NCBI GenBank assembly: GCA_031424975.1
Contig: JANPIL010000501.1
Span: 1-5,238, forward strand
From: Xanthocytophaga sp031424975
GTDB lineage: Bacteria; Bacteroidota; Bacteroidia; Cytophagales; 172606-1
DNA: 5,238 nt
Direction of reading: 5' to 3'
Both the position numbers and the translations under genes were made by a program. The notes beneath the pieces were generated by a model. That model did not search any database, was not told the DNA's origin, and worked only from the letters and a program-made list of their open reading frames with translations. How positions within the stretch are numbered: the stretch's first letter is position 1; the number at the start of each line of letters is the position of its first letter. Below, piece after piece: positions 4,507 through 5,238 of this stretch.

Positions 4507-5238
4507 ATGAACCTGAACGTAAAGGCGCAAGACCAGAATACCTACGATGCCATTGTGGTGGGTTCGGGGATTAGTGGCGGCTGGGCAGCCAAGGAACTGA
4601 CCGAAAAAGGACTGAAAACGCTGATGCTGGAACGCGGACGCGACATAAAGCACGTGACCGGCTACGAAACAGCCACCAAAAACCCGTGGGAGTTTCCGCA
4701 CCGGGGCCGCCTGGACAACATGGCCAAGGAGGAATACTGGGCCAACGTCCGCACGGGCTACACCGCCAACGAGGAATGGCGGCACATGTTTGAGAACGAC
4801 AAGGAAAACCCCTACCAGGAAAAACGCGGTTTCGACTGGGTTCGCGGCTACCACGTGGGCGGCCGCTCACTGATGTGGGGCCGCCAAAGCTACCGCCTCA
4901 ACGAAGCCGACTTTGAAGCCAACCTGAAGGATGGCATCTCGGTTGACTGGCCGATCCGCTACGCCGACCTGGCCCCGTGGTACGACTACGTGGAGACATT
5001 TGCCGGCATCAGCGGCTCAATAGACAAGCTGGACGTACTGCCCGACGGCAAGTTCCAGCCGCCCATGGAAATGAACTGCGTGGAGAAGGAAGTGAAAAAA
5101 GGCATTGAGAAGAACTTCAATGGCCGCAAAATGACCATTGGGCGGGTGGCGCACCTGACTCAGCCAACGGATGCTCAAACAGCATTGGGTCGTGCGCAGT
5201 GCCAGTACCGCAATATGTGCATGCGCGGCTGCCCTTAC
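4507..5238 (+). CDS. GMC family oxidoreductase (FAD, predicted [3Fe-4S]), 3' end cut by window edge
   Basis: The frame is open from ATG at 4507 to the window edge, giving 244 residues of a protein usually about 550 long. An FAD-binding Rossmann motif, GSGISGG, starts at G19, with the ribose-binding acidic residue in LERG (E42). The GMC signature GYHVGGRSLMWGRQSYR is at 114-130. DWPIRYADLAPWYDYVE then marks the insertion typical of the gluconate/sorbitol/glucose dehydrogenase branch. The last visible residues hold C232-x5-C238-x3-C242, the spacing of the [3Fe-4S] ligands in the Burkholderia cepacia FAD glucose dehydrogenase catalytic subunit. It has no signal peptide of its own and should be exported folded with the upstream Tat-bearing subunit. 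The expected reaction is oxidation of a sugar, glycoside (for example at C3) or polyol in the periplasm, with electrons passed to a cytochrome. The substrate cannot be read here, and the catalytic His region lies outside the window. Confidence 0.92.
   Translation, partial: MNLNVKAQDQNTYDAIVVGSGISGGWAAKELTEKGLKTLMLERGRDIKHVTGYETATKNPWEFPHRGRLDNMAKEEYWANVRTGYTANEEWRHMFENDKENPYQEKRGFDWVRGYHVGGRSLMWGRQSYRLNEADFEANLKDGISVDWPIRYADLAPWYDYVETFAGISGSIDKLDVLPDGKFQPPMEMNCVEKEVKKGIEKNFNGRKMTIGRVAHLTQPTDAQTALGRAQCQYRNMCMRGCPY

Overview
The window looks like chromosomal DNA from a Bacteroidota bacterium, probably of the Cytophagales type. The clues are the protein families, the lack of clear Shine-Dalgarno sequences, a Bacteroidota-style TTTG/TAnnTTTG promoter candidate, and GC content a little above 50% by eye. 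Taxonomy is inferred from these features, since there is no rRNA or other marker.

Positions 1-3472 hold four minus-strand genes, here in transcription order. A thioredoxin (3472-3179) is followed by an 85-residue conserved-looking protein of unknown function (2969-2712). Next comes a long arginine deiminase family protein (2541-1075), then the start-side part of a CtlX-type citrulline hydrolase (717 to beyond the left edge). The last two belong to the guanidine-modifying enzyme superfamily. They plausibly form an arginine-to-citrulline-to-ornithine route, but no transporter or carbamate kinase gene is visible.

Positions 3731-5238 hold a divergent plus-strand pair. One gene encodes a Tat-exported gluconate 2-dehydrogenase subunit 3 family protein with a TTG start. 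The other encodes the N-terminal 244 residues of its GMC flavoprotein partner, which carries a C-x5-C-x3-C motif expected to hold a [3Fe-4S] cluster. Together they should form a periplasmic sugar, glycoside or polyol dehydrogenase that passes electrons to the respiratory chain.

The spacers are the least ordinary part. Each of the three gaps in the minus-strand cluster (718-1074, 2542-2711, 2970-3178) holds one copy of a dispersed, structured element of about 120-145 bp. It has a conserved 29-bp block, a hairpin-rich variable centre and a CACAAG end. A second repeat class, arrays with an 8-bp period and consensus near GAATGAnn or its complement, occurs at 733-779, 1008-1069 and 4397-4498. No defence system, RNA gene, CRISPR array or insertion sequence was seen.
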